Assembly (NCBI GenBank): GCA_018656855.1
Contig: JABHYP010000111.1
Location: 1 to 8,139, forward strand
DNA: 8,139 nucleotides
From: Candidatus Latescibacterota bacterium
GTDB taxonomy: Bacteria > Latescibacterota > Latescibacteria > Latescibacterales > Latescibacteraceae
Direction: 5' to 3'
The notes under the pieces were generated by a model. The model made no database searches. It was not told the origin of the DNA and was given only the letters and a program-made list of their open reading frames with translations. Of this stretch, positions 1-6,429 are shown piece by piece. The stretch's first letter is position 1. Every line of letters starts with the position of its first letter. Position numbers and translations under genes: made by a program.

Positions 1-765
1 AACCCAGTCAACAAACACAGTTGCGCGGGCGGGTTCATTACCGAAATCGAAGAATTCACTGTATACTTTGTTCGTCATTCCCAGGTTATCGTAGTTATCC
101 AGAAAGACATGGCTCATCACCACATTATCCCAGCCCAGGCCGGCCTGTTTGAGTACTCCCTCAATATTACGCATGCTCTGCCTGACCTGTTCCTCGTATG
201 TGCCGGGATGTTTGCCGTCAGGAAGATGATCACCCTTACCGGAAATGTAGAGAGTCTTTCCTCCAATTATGCCCGGGCTGAACGGAAAACCTTCGGGCGG
301 AGCGCCGACCATCTTCTTTTCGGATAGGTCGGCATAAGCAATACAGGTGATCTCAATCTCTGAGTCGCCGGGGACCTGCGGAACTCCAAGCGTGGTGCGG
401 GCCGGCGGTTCATTCGGGAAAAATTCTGCATAAATCTTGTTAAATTCAGGGTATTTCGTATGGTCCTGAAGATAACAGAAGGACTTGACCACGTGCCGCA
501 TATCAAGGTTCATAACTGCCAGTGACTTCTTTATCTCATTAAGGCAGTTCTTGACTTTTTCGGGATAATCCTCATCGGGACGATAATCACCTTTACCGGA
601 TATGTAGAGGGTCTTCCCCACCATAACTCCTGGCGCAAAAAGGCTATTAGGCCTGCTTCCGTCTCTTGTTGCAAACTTTTTCTCAGGGATCTGGCTAAAT
701 GCCATACTGACAGCAATCAAGCTCGCCAGAATTACCGTTATTGATACCAGACAAATCTTTTTCAT
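1..765 (-). CDS. Secreted multi-domain RidA/YjgF-family protein, paralogue A (3' part beyond window)
   Basis: One uninterrupted frame runs from ATG at 765 to the left edge, giving 255 residues without a stop. A good Shine-Dalgarno (AAGGAGAG) lies just upstream. Residues 1-24 are a Sec signal peptide (MKK, hydrophobic core, likely cleavage AFS|QIP). Domain 1 (about 45-147) and domain 2 (about 161-255, incomplete) are RidA folds. Each has a TLYISGKGD strand, a helix of the RQSMRNIEGVL type, and the PAR motif whose Arg (R123, R247) aligns with the catalytic Arg105 of E. coli/Salmonella RidA. Domain 1 also has E138, 15 residues on, matching Glu120. By analogy with the two full paralogues at 2705-3931 and 4029-5222, a third domain should follow beyond the window. 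RidA proteins hydrolyse reactive enamines/imines made by PLP enzymes, and a PLP enzyme gene lies two genes upstream. The family call is firm. The substrate and imine deaminase activity of an exported form are inferred. Confidence 0.9.
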   Translation of the reverse strand, partial: MKKICLVSITVILASLIAVSMAFSQIPEKKFATRDGSRPNSLFAPGVMVGKTLYISGKGDYRPDEDYPEKVKNCLNEIKKSLAVMNLDMRHVVKSFCYLQDHTKYPEFNKIYAEFFPNEPPARTTLGVPQVPGDSEIEITCIAYADLSEKKMVGAPPEGFPFSPGIIGGKTLYISGKGDHLPDGKHPGTYEEQVRQSMRNIEGVLKQAGLGWDNVVMSHVFLDNYDNLGMTNKVYSEFFDFGNEPARATVFVDWV

Positions 766-863
766 GCTCTTCTCTCCTTTTACAGGGTAAACATTGAGTA
801 AAATTTACGATTTAATTTTACGTTTATTTTCATCTTTCCTTTTTTAAAACACAAGCTTATAAT

Positions 864-1238
864 TTACTTTTTCGCACGTTTCGCCGTCCACTCAGCGGAC
901 CAGTATTCACCCATATTAACCGTTCCCTTCATCGAATCTCCTTCGATTGTGCCGGTAAAACTGAACCGGGAACTAGCGGTTTGATTCCTGAGAGATGTAG
1001 AGAAAGTAACTTTTTTACCCTCCACTCTCCCGCGCAGTTTACCCTCGAGGGCAGCGCCTTTATAAGCACCTGCAAGCTCGTTGCCATCCTGCGTGATAAC
1101 AGCAGTATGATTGCCGGTGCCCCTGACAAAGTTAATGGTAATATTCCATTTACCCGCAACATTTTGATCCTGGGCAATTGCAGCGCCTGAAAAACACATA
1201 GCCAGGATAATTAGACTGACAACAAACAATTTTCTCAT
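864..1238 (-). CDS. Small secreted beta-rich protein of unknown function
   Basis: This is a 124-residue protein with a clear Sec signal peptide: MRK, hydrophobic residues 4-20, and an AIA|QD cleavage site after residue 22. C15 is preceded by Met, so it is a poor lipobox and lipidation is unlikely. The mature part, about 100 residues, starts with GKW and continues as alternating short strands (TAVITQDGNELAG, KLRGRVEGKKVTFS, FSFTGTIEGDSMKGTV) ending in WSAEWTAKR. This pattern resembles small secreted beta-barrel or beta-sandwich proteins often annotated as hypothetical in environmental genomes. I see no catalytic motif. A Shine-Dalgarno GAGGA five bases or so upstream supports the start. The gene sits between the PLP enzyme (56-base gap) and triple-RidA paralogue A (98-base gap), on the same strand, so it is probably co-expressed. 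It could be a ligand-binding or accessory periplasmic protein, but nothing in the sequence decides this. Confidence 0.8.
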   Translation of the reverse strand: MRKLFVVSLIILAMCFSGAAIAQDQNVAGKWNITINFVRGTGNHTAVITQDGNELAGAYKGAALEGKLRGRVEGKKVTFSTSLRNQTASSRFSFTGTIEGDSMKGTVNMGEYWSAEWTAKRAKK

Positions 1239-1294
1239 GTCGTCCTCACAATTCGTTATAGTTTTTAGTTAACACGTTATAAATTTATCGTCTC

Positions 1295-2611
1295 CTAACT
1301 CGCGCTTGTAAATATTTCTTTAAGCCTTTTTGCCGCAATTACCTCTTCCCCTTCGCACATCATGAAGGGCATTACGGTCACTCCTCTTTTCGGTACAGAT
1401 TTCCCTTCGATAGCGGCTCTTCTGGATTCATGGTTATTAGCTGTGGCAATTGCAATGCGTGGGCTGCCGTTCCATAACTGCTGATGAACCTCACGCAGTG
1501 TCAGCTTAATTCTGTTTTCATCCCATTTAATTGACAGGGTCGGCGCTACATTGGAACGCATGTACGGCTGAACAATTTTGGTTGTAATACCGTCGATGGA
1601 AGATATAACACCGTCGATATGCTTCAGCCATCCTTCCCATTCCTTGAACTCGGCCTCATGGTCGCGGCCGTTAAGCCAGAGATCGTAAGCAGCCAGCACA
1701 CCCATAATCTCTTCTTTTCCAACCTTCATGGGACGGCCGATACCGCCGCTGGGAGAGACATTCATCTCGGCCCATTTGCAAAGGTCTTTACGCCCCAGAA
1801 GCAGCCCGGAACTCTGCGGGCCTCTCATGCATTTCCCACCGCTGTAACAGACGATGTCGGAACCCGATTCAAGATACACGTTCGGTACATCAGGGCGTTC
1901 GGCGGCGGCATCGACAAAGATAGGAACTCCTTTTCCCCTGCCGACAGCAATAATGTCCTCGTAAGAAATCTCCCCGCGGTCGTAATGCTCGCCAAGCACG
2001 TGAATCATAGCTGTTTTGCCATCAACCGCCTGTCTAAATTCTCTTGTGGTCTCGACCACAACGAGCTCTGCGCCGAGACATTTACATGTAGAGATAAGAT
2101 ATCCTGTATTGTGCTCTTTCGGTGTGACCACCACATTTTTCATGCCGCTTGTATCGGGAAGTTTGGCCTTTTTCCTGCGATCTCCCTCGGTAATACAGCC
2201 GGCAGTAGCCGCAAAAATCGCCGCCGATGCGCCGCATGTCACAAATCCCCATTCGCAGCTTGTCAATTCACCCAGCCTTTTGCTGACACCCTCAAATAAT
2301 TCCCCCATCGAGACGTAACCCGTCGTTGCATCCATCACCGCCGCTTTTATTTCAGGAAGCATCAGCGAACCGCTCAGCGTGGTCATTGTTCCCCAGCAGT
2401 TAATCAGGGGTTCCACGCCGATCGAGCTGAATTGCGGTATCGGTATCCGGTATGATCCTTTGGAAGATGACATGGCTGATGATGTGATTGATCCCACATT
2501 GCAAACCGCCATACCGGTGAGAGCTGTAAGACCCGCACCTTTAAGGAGATTCCTGCGTGTAAAATGCGCTGAACCAATCTTTTTTTCTTTTGTCGATAAT
2601 TCAGGTTTCAT
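1295..2611 (-). CDS. Tat-exported PLP-dependent enzyme, SelA / DgaE-like family
   Basis: The protein has 438 residues when started at ATG 2611. An in-frame ATG at 2617 directly abuts the GGAGGA ribosome site with no spacing, so 2611 is preferred. The N-terminus has a twin-arginine signal, TRRNLLK (R19-R20), followed by the weakly hydrophobic stretch GAGLTALTGMAV, predicting folded export to the periplasm. The rest is a fold-type I PLP enzyme. VDAAAERPDVP holds D234, expected to bind the pyridine nitrogen, and CYSGGKCMRGPQSSG holds the Schiff-base lysine K260. The SGGK-x-x-RGPQ-x-SG signature is typical of the SelA-related group, which includes selenocysteine synthase and D-glucosaminate-6-phosphate ammonia-lyase. 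Without the long SelA N-terminal region and with an export signal, it is unlikely to be a true tRNA-linked SelA. A beta-elimination/ammonia-lyase or related reaction on an amino acid or amino sugar acid is more likely, but the substrate is unknown. RidA-type genes lie on both sides, which suits an enzyme that releases enamine/imine intermediates. Confidence 0.88.
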   Translation of the reverse strand: MKPELSTKEKKIGSAHFTRRNLLKGAGLTALTGMAVCNVGSITSSAMSSSKGSYRIPIPQFSSIGVEPLINCWGTMTTLSGSLMLPEIKAAVMDATTGYVSMGELFEGVSKRLGELTSCEWGFVTCGASAAIFAATAGCITEGDRRKKAKLPDTSGMKNVVVTPKEHNTGYLISTCKCLGAELVVVETTREFRQAVDGKTAMIHVLGEHYDRGEISYEDIIAVGRGKGVPIFVDAAAERPDVPNVYLESGSDIVCYSGGKCMRGPQSSGLLLGRKDLCKWAEMNVSPSGGIGRPMKVGKEEIMGVLAAYDLWLNGRDHEAEFKEWEGWLKHIDGVISSIDGITTKIVQPYMRSNVAPTLSIKWDENRIKLTLREVHQQLWNGSPRIAIATANNHESRRAAIEGKSVPKRGVTVMPFMMCEGEEVIAAKRLKEIFTSAS

Positions 2612-2617
2612 ATTCAT

Positions 2618-2623
2618 TCCTCC
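2618..2623 (-). promoter_or_regulatory. Ribosome binding site deciding the start of the PLP enzyme
   Basis: On the minus strand GGAGGA sits six bases before ATG at 2611. The alternative in-frame ATG at 2617 begins immediately after it, too close for normal initiation. This favours the shorter, 438-residue product. Confidence 0.7.
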
Positions 2624-2658
2624 ATTTTGATGTATAATAATAATTTATAATAAGTTAG

Positions 2659-2688
2659 AAGTTTCAGGTTACAGAATAGTCTGTTGTC
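2659..2688 (+). repeat. Intergenic repeat with small hairpin, copy 1
   Basis: The 12-mer AAGTTTCAGGTT (2659-2670) and the 11-mer AGTCTGTTGTC (2678-2688) recur as AAGTTTCAGGTT and AGTCCGTTGTC at 3949-3985. A 5-bp hairpin, ACAGA-ATAG-TCTGT, lies at 2671-2684. The copy follows the stop codon of a triple-RidA gene and precedes the PLP gene. It may be a leftover of gene duplication or a shared RNA/DNA element. Strand is arbitrary. Confidence 0.55.
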
Positions 2689-2704
2689 CGTATGCCTTTT
2701 GCAA

Positions 2705-3931
2705 CTACTGACTGCTCCTGTAGAATTTTTCTATCTTCGTCTTTGGCTTACGAGACAGGATAAAGGATGTCCGCGCTACATGATTATTCTTTTCATACCC
2801 GGAATTGCCCTGGATACAAGTTCTAACCGTGTATGTGGACTCGAAATATGGATTATAAAGATCGTTAAAGGATTTATAATTTATATCCCCATTCGCCATA
2901 TACACCGTACCCGAAACAACATTTTCTATTCCGAGCCCCGCTTCGCGTATCACTTCCATGTGATTTTGCATCATCAGCTTAAACTGTGATTCCATGCCGC
3001 CGGGAACCGATCCGGTTATCGGATTATAACCTGCCTGCGAAGACAAATAAAGAGTATCGCCGGCCCACACACCGGGGCTTGCGGTCATGGCCAATCCTTC
3101 CGGGCCTGATCTCATGCTTGCTGGGCGGACAACTTTCCGCTGTGACAGGTCAGTCGTTGCGATGCAGGTGATTTCAATGTGCGAGCCGACAGGAAGCGCA
3201 TCGACAAAAACAGTCGCCCGCGCAGGCTCATTTCCGAATTCAAAGAACTCGCTGTATACTTTATTTACAATACCCAGGTTATCATAGTTGTCCAGATAGA
3301 CATTGCTCCACACTACATGGCGGAAATCAAGACCGGCTTCTTTTAGGATATTTTCCACATTCCTCATCGACTGCCTGACCTGTTCCTCGAATGTCGGTGG
3401 GTGCCCGCCATCATGGAGATGATCCCCCTGCCCCGATATATATAAGGTCTTGCCTGCAATAATACCCGAACTGAAAGGCAGTCCCGGCAATTCCGATGGC
3501 GGCTTGCCGGCAACCCTCTTTTCTGAAAGGTCGCTGTATGCGATGCATGTTATTTCAATCTGTGCGCCTCCAGGAAGCCATCCCACCGCTATCGTGGTAC
3601 GGGTAGGGAATCCCTTTGGGAAGAATTCTGCGAAAACACTATTCATTTCGCCGTAATGACGAATATCATCCAAAAACACCCATGCTTTTACAACGTTCTC
3701 CATATCCATGCCGGCGGATTTCAGGTTGCCGCGGATATTTTCTAGGCACTGCCTGACACGTTCCGGATAGGTTGGCGGCGAGCTTGTTTCCTCTCTCGAA
3801 AATTGGTCGCCTCTTCCGGCAAGATAAAGCGTTTTTCCGACCTTGACACCATGTTCCCAGGCAGGGACGCTCCAAGCAAAAAATGTGATCTGCATCACAA
3901 TTACAAGAATACAAAAAAAAGTTTTCTTCAT
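2705..3931 (-). CDS. Secreted triple-domain RidA/YjgF-family protein, paralogue B
   Basis: This is a complete 408-residue protein with a Sec signal peptide (MKKTFF..., likely cleavage VPA|W after residue 24). Three RidA domains follow: about 27-136, 152-263 and 284-394. Typical RidA is about 128 residues and acts as a trimer, so this chain carries three copies in line. Domain 1 has R111 and E126; domain 2 has R238 and E253. Both pairs have the 15-residue spacing of Arg105/Glu120 in E. coli RidA. Domain 3 keeps R370 in VRTC, like classical RidA RSC, but the Glu position is occupied by Val/Ala (V385 or A386 depending on a one-residue gap). The strand motif SGQ is intact only in domain 2 (ISGQGD); domain 1 has AGR and domain 3 has SSQ. 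The expected role is hydrolysis or binding of imines or related small molecules in the periplasm. It sits between paralogue C (97-base gap) and the PLP enzyme (93-base gap). A Shine-Dalgarno AGAGGA supports the start. Confidence 0.92.
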   Translation of the reverse strand: MKKTFFCILVIVMQITFFAWSVPAWEHGVKVGKTLYLAGRGDQFSREETSSPPTYPERVRQCLENIRGNLKSAGMDMENVVKAWVFLDDIRHYGEMNSVFAEFFPKGFPTRTTIAVGWLPGGAQIEITCIAYSDLSEKRVAGKPPSELPGLPFSSGIIAGKTLYISGQGDHLHDGGHPPTFEEQVRQSMRNVENILKEAGLDFRHVVWSNVYLDNYDNLGIVNKVYSEFFEFGNEPARATVFVDALPVGSHIEITCIATTDLSQRKVVRPASMRSGPEGLAMTASPGVWAGDTLYLSSQAGYNPITGSVPGGMESQFKLMMQNHMEVIREAGLGIENVVSGTVYMANGDINYKSFNDLYNPYFESTYTVRTCIQGNSGYEKNNHVARTSFILSRKPKTKIEKFYRSSQ

Positions 3932-3948
3932 ACATTTCCTCTAAAAAT

Positions 3949-3985
3949 AAGTTTCAGGTTTAAGATTCCGGATTAGTCCGTTGTC
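3949..3985 (+). repeat. Intergenic repeat with small hairpin, copy 2
   Basis: This is the second copy of the element at 2659-2688. AAGTTTCAGGTT is at 3949-3960 and AGTCCGTTGTC at 3975-3985, separated by 14 bases instead of 7. The hairpin is CGGA-TTAG-TCCG (3969-3980). Against copy 1, an A-T stem pair has become G-C, a compensatory change. Like copy 1, it lies downstream of the stop of a triple-RidA gene. Strand is arbitrary. Confidence 0.55.
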
Positions 3986-4028
3986 ATATTTCAGAATTGA
4001 GAGTTTATTATTTGCCCTACTGTGCCTA

Positions 4029-5222
4029 TTATTTCTTCTCCCGCGCAAAGATGAAATGTGTTTTCACACGTTCGATACTTTCTAAATACCCTGAATTGGG
4101 CTGCAGGCAGGTTCTGACTCCGAGATACGGATTGAAATACGGAAAATAAATTTTATTAAATGCCTGATAGTCATTACCATCCAGTAAATAGACATTGCCG
4201 GAGACGAGATTGTCAAACCTGAGGCCTGCCTCGCGGAGCACCTCGAGGTGGTTATCCATCATCAGGTGTGTCTGTGCTTCGAGGCCGTTTGCTATGAGCC
4301 CTTTTGTCGGCAGTGTTCCGATTTGCTCGGACAGGTACAGTGTATCGCCAAGCCACACACCGGGGCTTGCGGTCGGAGCTTTCCCGTCGGGACCGTATCT
4401 CATGCTCTTTGGACGCACCACTTTGCGTAGTGATAGATCGGTTGTGGCGAAACAGGTAACCTCGATATGCGATTCGACAGGAAGGCCTGCGACAAACACA
4501 TTCGCTCTGGCAGGCTCGTTGCCGTATTCAAAGTATTCGCTGTAGACCTTGTTAAATATTCCCTGGTTTTCATAAGCCACTTTGTCCATGAAGATTGTTG
4601 ACCAGACCACGTGACGCCAGTCGAGTCCAGCGGCTTTCAAACCCTGTTCGACCCAGTACATACACTGTCTTGCCTGATCTTCGAACTTTTCCGGTCGACT
4701 ACCGTCGGGAAGGTGGTCGCCCTGCCCGGCAAGATAAAGAGTTTTCCCGGCGACGATTCCGACACTGAATGGCAGGTTAAATGCTCCTTCACCGCCGACA
4801 GCTTTTTTGCCGGAAAGATCGCTGTACGCAATGCAAGTGATTTCTATCTGTGAGCCGCCTGGAATCCAGTCTACCGATAACGTGGTACGTGCGGGAGGGT
4901 CTTTCTTGAAATAGGTTCTGTATACCTTGTTCATTTCCGGGAACTTATCAATGTCATCGAGGTATACGAAGGTTTTTACAATATTCTCCATATCCAGCCC
5001 GGACTTTTTCAGGTTAGCGCGGATATTTTCCATGCACTGCCTGACACGTTCGGGATATGTATCCGGATAAGTTCCGTCCGGTCTGCGGTCTCCCTGACCT
5101 GATATGTAAAAGGTTTTCCCAACCATCACACCGCCGGGTGCAGCTATTGCGCACGGCATGAACCATACAATCAACAACGCAGTAACTAACAGCATAAAAG
5201 TAATTTTTTTCATACTACTCAT
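4029..5222 (-). CDS. Secreted triple-domain RidA/YjgF-family protein, paralogue C
   Basis: This is a complete 397-residue protein. ATG at 5222 lies six bases after GAGGAG; the internal Met4 at 5213 is too far from it. Residues 1-27 are a Sec signal (cleavage near AIA|AP). Three RidA domains follow, about 29-137, 150-264 and 285-395. Domain 1 is the most classical: YISGQGD (39-45), R112 in PPART and E127 in IEITCIAY, matching RidA Arg105 and Glu120. Domain 2 has R239 and E254. Domain 3 keeps R370 (GVRTC) but the strand reads ERVKTHFIFA, so the Glu is displaced or lost, and SGQ has become SEQ. It is co-directional with paralogue B and follows the PIG-L genes after a 124-base gap. The likely role is periplasmic imine/enamine hydrolysis linked to the Tat-exported PLP enzyme, but ligand binding without catalysis is also possible. 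Confidence 0.92.
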   Translation of the reverse strand: MSSMKKITFMLLVTALLIVWFMPCAIAAPGGVMVGKTFYISGQGDRRPDGTYPDTYPERVRQCMENIRANLKKSGLDMENIVKTFVYLDDIDKFPEMNKVYRTYFKKDPPARTTLSVDWIPGGSQIEITCIAYSDLSGKKAVGGEGAFNLPFSVGIVAGKTLYLAGQGDHLPDGSRPEKFEDQARQCMYWVEQGLKAAGLDWRHVVWSTIFMDKVAYENQGIFNKVYSEYFEYGNEPARANVFVAGLPVESHIEVTCFATTDLSLRKVVRPKSMRYGPDGKAPTASPGVWLGDTLYLSEQIGTLPTKGLIANGLEAQTHLMMDNHLEVLREAGLRFDNLVSGNVYLLDGNDYQAFNKIYFPYFNPYLGVRTCLQPNSGYLESIERVKTHFIFAREKK

Positions 5223-5290
5223 GGCATTCTCCTCGAATAGATACAGGATTTATGTTTCAATTTATTTGAATTTTTTATTTTTCATTAATA

Positions 5291-5318
5291 GGTAATCACA
5301 GAGGATTACCCCTACATT
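5291..5318 (-). repeat. REP-like hairpin repeat, copy 1
   Basis: On the minus strand the element reads AATGTAGG followed by a perfect 7-bp stem GGTAATC / GATTACC with loop CTCTGT. The same layout (AATGTAGGG, stem, CTCYGT loop, stem) occurs on the plus strand at 6378-6407. Flanking bases on the 3' side are A-rich on the transcript strand with no U run, so it is not an ordinary rho-independent terminator. It lies 28 bases past the stop of the PIG-L gene at 5347. It may act as a mobile REP-type sequence or an mRNA-stabilising hairpin. Confidence 0.65.
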
Positions 5319-5346
5319 TCATTCTCATTTCTTCCGAAATGACTGC

Positions 5347-6363
5347 TTACCTCACAGGCACTGAATGTTTTTTAATATACTCCTCAACCGTCTGCCTTCT
5401 CGAGTATGAGGCGCTCGCTGTAACAGGTGTGTCCTGACCTCCAAAATGTAAGAACGCTTCGGCGTATTCAAGTCCGTACTGTTCGCCGAGGCGTTTATAA
5501 GATGTCATCATGAATTGTTTGACATAAGCGCGGTCGGCGGTCTCGTCGTCGTTGCCTAATATCGGGAGCCGCTTCCCCTCCTTCGCCAGCTTTTTTCTAA
5601 GGCGGGAACCCCAGCATCCGCCGCCCTGGGATTTACATGCAGTGAGAGCATCGATTTTCTGTTCGATATAGGAACTTACATCGACTACATGGTTGTAAGG
5701 CTGACCCGCTCGTCCTACAAAGTAGTAGCGTTCGCCGATTTCGTGGGGTTCGATTCCGGCTTCAAGGTGTTCCTCGTAATCCCTTACATACGGGTGGTCC
5801 TCGTCCACAGCACACATCCAATAGGCTGATCCGACAGCTTCGCCGGTTACCCAGTGGTCAGGATTTTCTTCACCATGCCCCCATGGATTAAAAGTCAGTA
5901 CAGTATCGACTTTAAGGTGCCTGAAGAGGAATATGAGACGGCTGCGGATTTCCACAGGCGAAATACCATCCATGCGGTGATTGCGGTAATAAAAGTCGAA
6001 TACATCGCTGAACCCGAGGATTTCAGCCATCTTGTAATGTTCTTCTTCATTGCTTTTGATATTCTCGTTGGCGGTTCCATATCCGCACTTTTCATCATTG
6101 CTCGTTCGGATCAGGTAACCGGTATAGCCTTCATTGATAAGCTTGGCACAGGTTCCTGCACAGAAATATGGAATATCGTCAAGGTGTGCATGAACAGCGG
6201 CAAACACTTTACCTTTGAATGGCTTTCCCCGACGGTTGCGTTCGATTTCGACTTCTCCAATACCTTCCGCCGCAAGCGTGTCCGGCGGGCCGGTAATACC
6301 CACACTTTCCGCAAGGAGCGCGCCTCCGGCGGCTGCTTTGCCGAAAATACTATGACGTGCCAT
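5347..6363 (-). CDS. PIG-L/LmbE-type deacetylase-like protein, paralogue 1
   Basis: The protein has 338 residues from ATG 6363, which has GGAGGAG five bases upstream and aligns with the start of the next paralogue. A longer frame from 6390 has no such support. The N-terminus MARHSIFGKAAAGGALL looks like a Tat leader whose RR is now RH. The PIG-L core starts near residue 52. AHLDD (H60, D62, D63) corresponds to AHPDD, with zinc ligands H60 and D63 and the general base D62. NPDHWVTG supplies the third zinc ligand H170, but the usual preceding His of HPDH is N167. NDEKCG (89-94) and a long C-terminal section with CKSQGGG (243-249) and LPILGNDDETADR (266-278) are shared with the two paralogues. 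Known family members deacetylate N-acetylglucosamine-type substrates such as GlcNAc-inositol and bacillithiol precursors. An amino-sugar or glycan deacetylase is the best guess. It is bracketed by inverted REP-like hairpins. Confidence 0.88.
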   Translation of the reverse strand: MARHSIFGKAAAGGALLAESVGITGPPDTLAAEGIGEVEIERNRRGKPFKGKVFAAVHAHLDDIPYFCAGTCAKLINEGYTGYLIRTSNDEKCGYGTANENIKSNEEEHYKMAEILGFSDVFDFYYRNHRMDGISPVEIRSRLIFLFRHLKVDTVLTFNPWGHGEENPDHWVTGEAVGSAYWMCAVDEDHPYVRDYEEHLEAGIEPHEIGERYYFVGRAGQPYNHVVDVSSYIEQKIDALTACKSQGGGCWGSRLRKKLAKEGKRLPILGNDDETADRAYVKQFMMTSYKRLGEQYGLEYAEAFLHFGGQDTPVTASASYSRRQTVEEYIKKHSVPVR

Positions 6364-6368
6364 GATAA

Positions 6369-6375
6369 CTCCTCC
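6369..6375 (-). promoter_or_regulatory. Ribosome binding site deciding the start of PIG-L paralogue 1
   Basis: GGAGGAG on the minus strand lies five bases before ATG 6363. The upstream in-frame ATG at 6390 falls inside a REP-like hairpin repeat and would add nine residues absent from the paralogue, so the shorter start is chosen. Confidence 0.75.
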
Positions 6376-6377
6376 AC

Positions 6378-6407
6378 AATGTAGGGACAAACCTCCGTGT
6401 TTGCCCT
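6378..6407 (+). repeat. REP-like hairpin repeat, copy 2
   Basis: On the plus strand the element reads AATGT, then AGGGACAAAC, loop CTCCGT, then GTTTGCCCT. The arms form a 9-bp stem with one bulged A. Its layout matches the minus-strand copy at 5291-5318, with most differences falling in the stem while pairing is kept. It ends two bases from the Shine-Dalgarno of PIG-L paralogue 1, so a folded transcript hairpin could affect its translation. Confidence 0.65.
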
Positions 6408-6429
6408 TTATTTCGTACGGTTCTGCCAG

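Noticed and set aside
267..716. Two short minus-strand open frames (267-506 and 531-716) that might suggest a broken RidA gene
   Set aside because: A single continuous frame from 765 to the left edge encodes the RidA domains without a frameshift; the short frames are out of register.
798..821. AT-rich inverted repeat GTAAAAT / ATTTTAC between the small gene and RidA paralogue A
   Set aside because: Seven A/T-rich pairs with a 10-base loop and no U run on the transcript strand make a weak hairpin, not a supportable terminator.
864..1238. Lipoprotein signal at Cys15 of the small secreted protein
   Set aside because: The residue before Cys is Met, which does not fit the lipobox, and a good AIA|QD signal peptidase I site follows.
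1619..2299. A 226-residue plus-strand open frame
   Set aside because: It lies fully antisense to the PLP enzyme, whose motifs and ribosome site are clear; its translation shows no recognisable domain.
5223..5290. Possible promoter before RidA paralogue C (TTGAAA on the minus strand)
   Set aside because: No matching -10 sequence at 16-18 bases spacing; AT-richness alone does not support it.
5854..6384. A 176-residue plus-strand open frame, and similar ones at 7024-7461 and 7573-7974
   Set aside because: They are antisense shadows of the PIG-L genes and recur only because those genes are paralogues.
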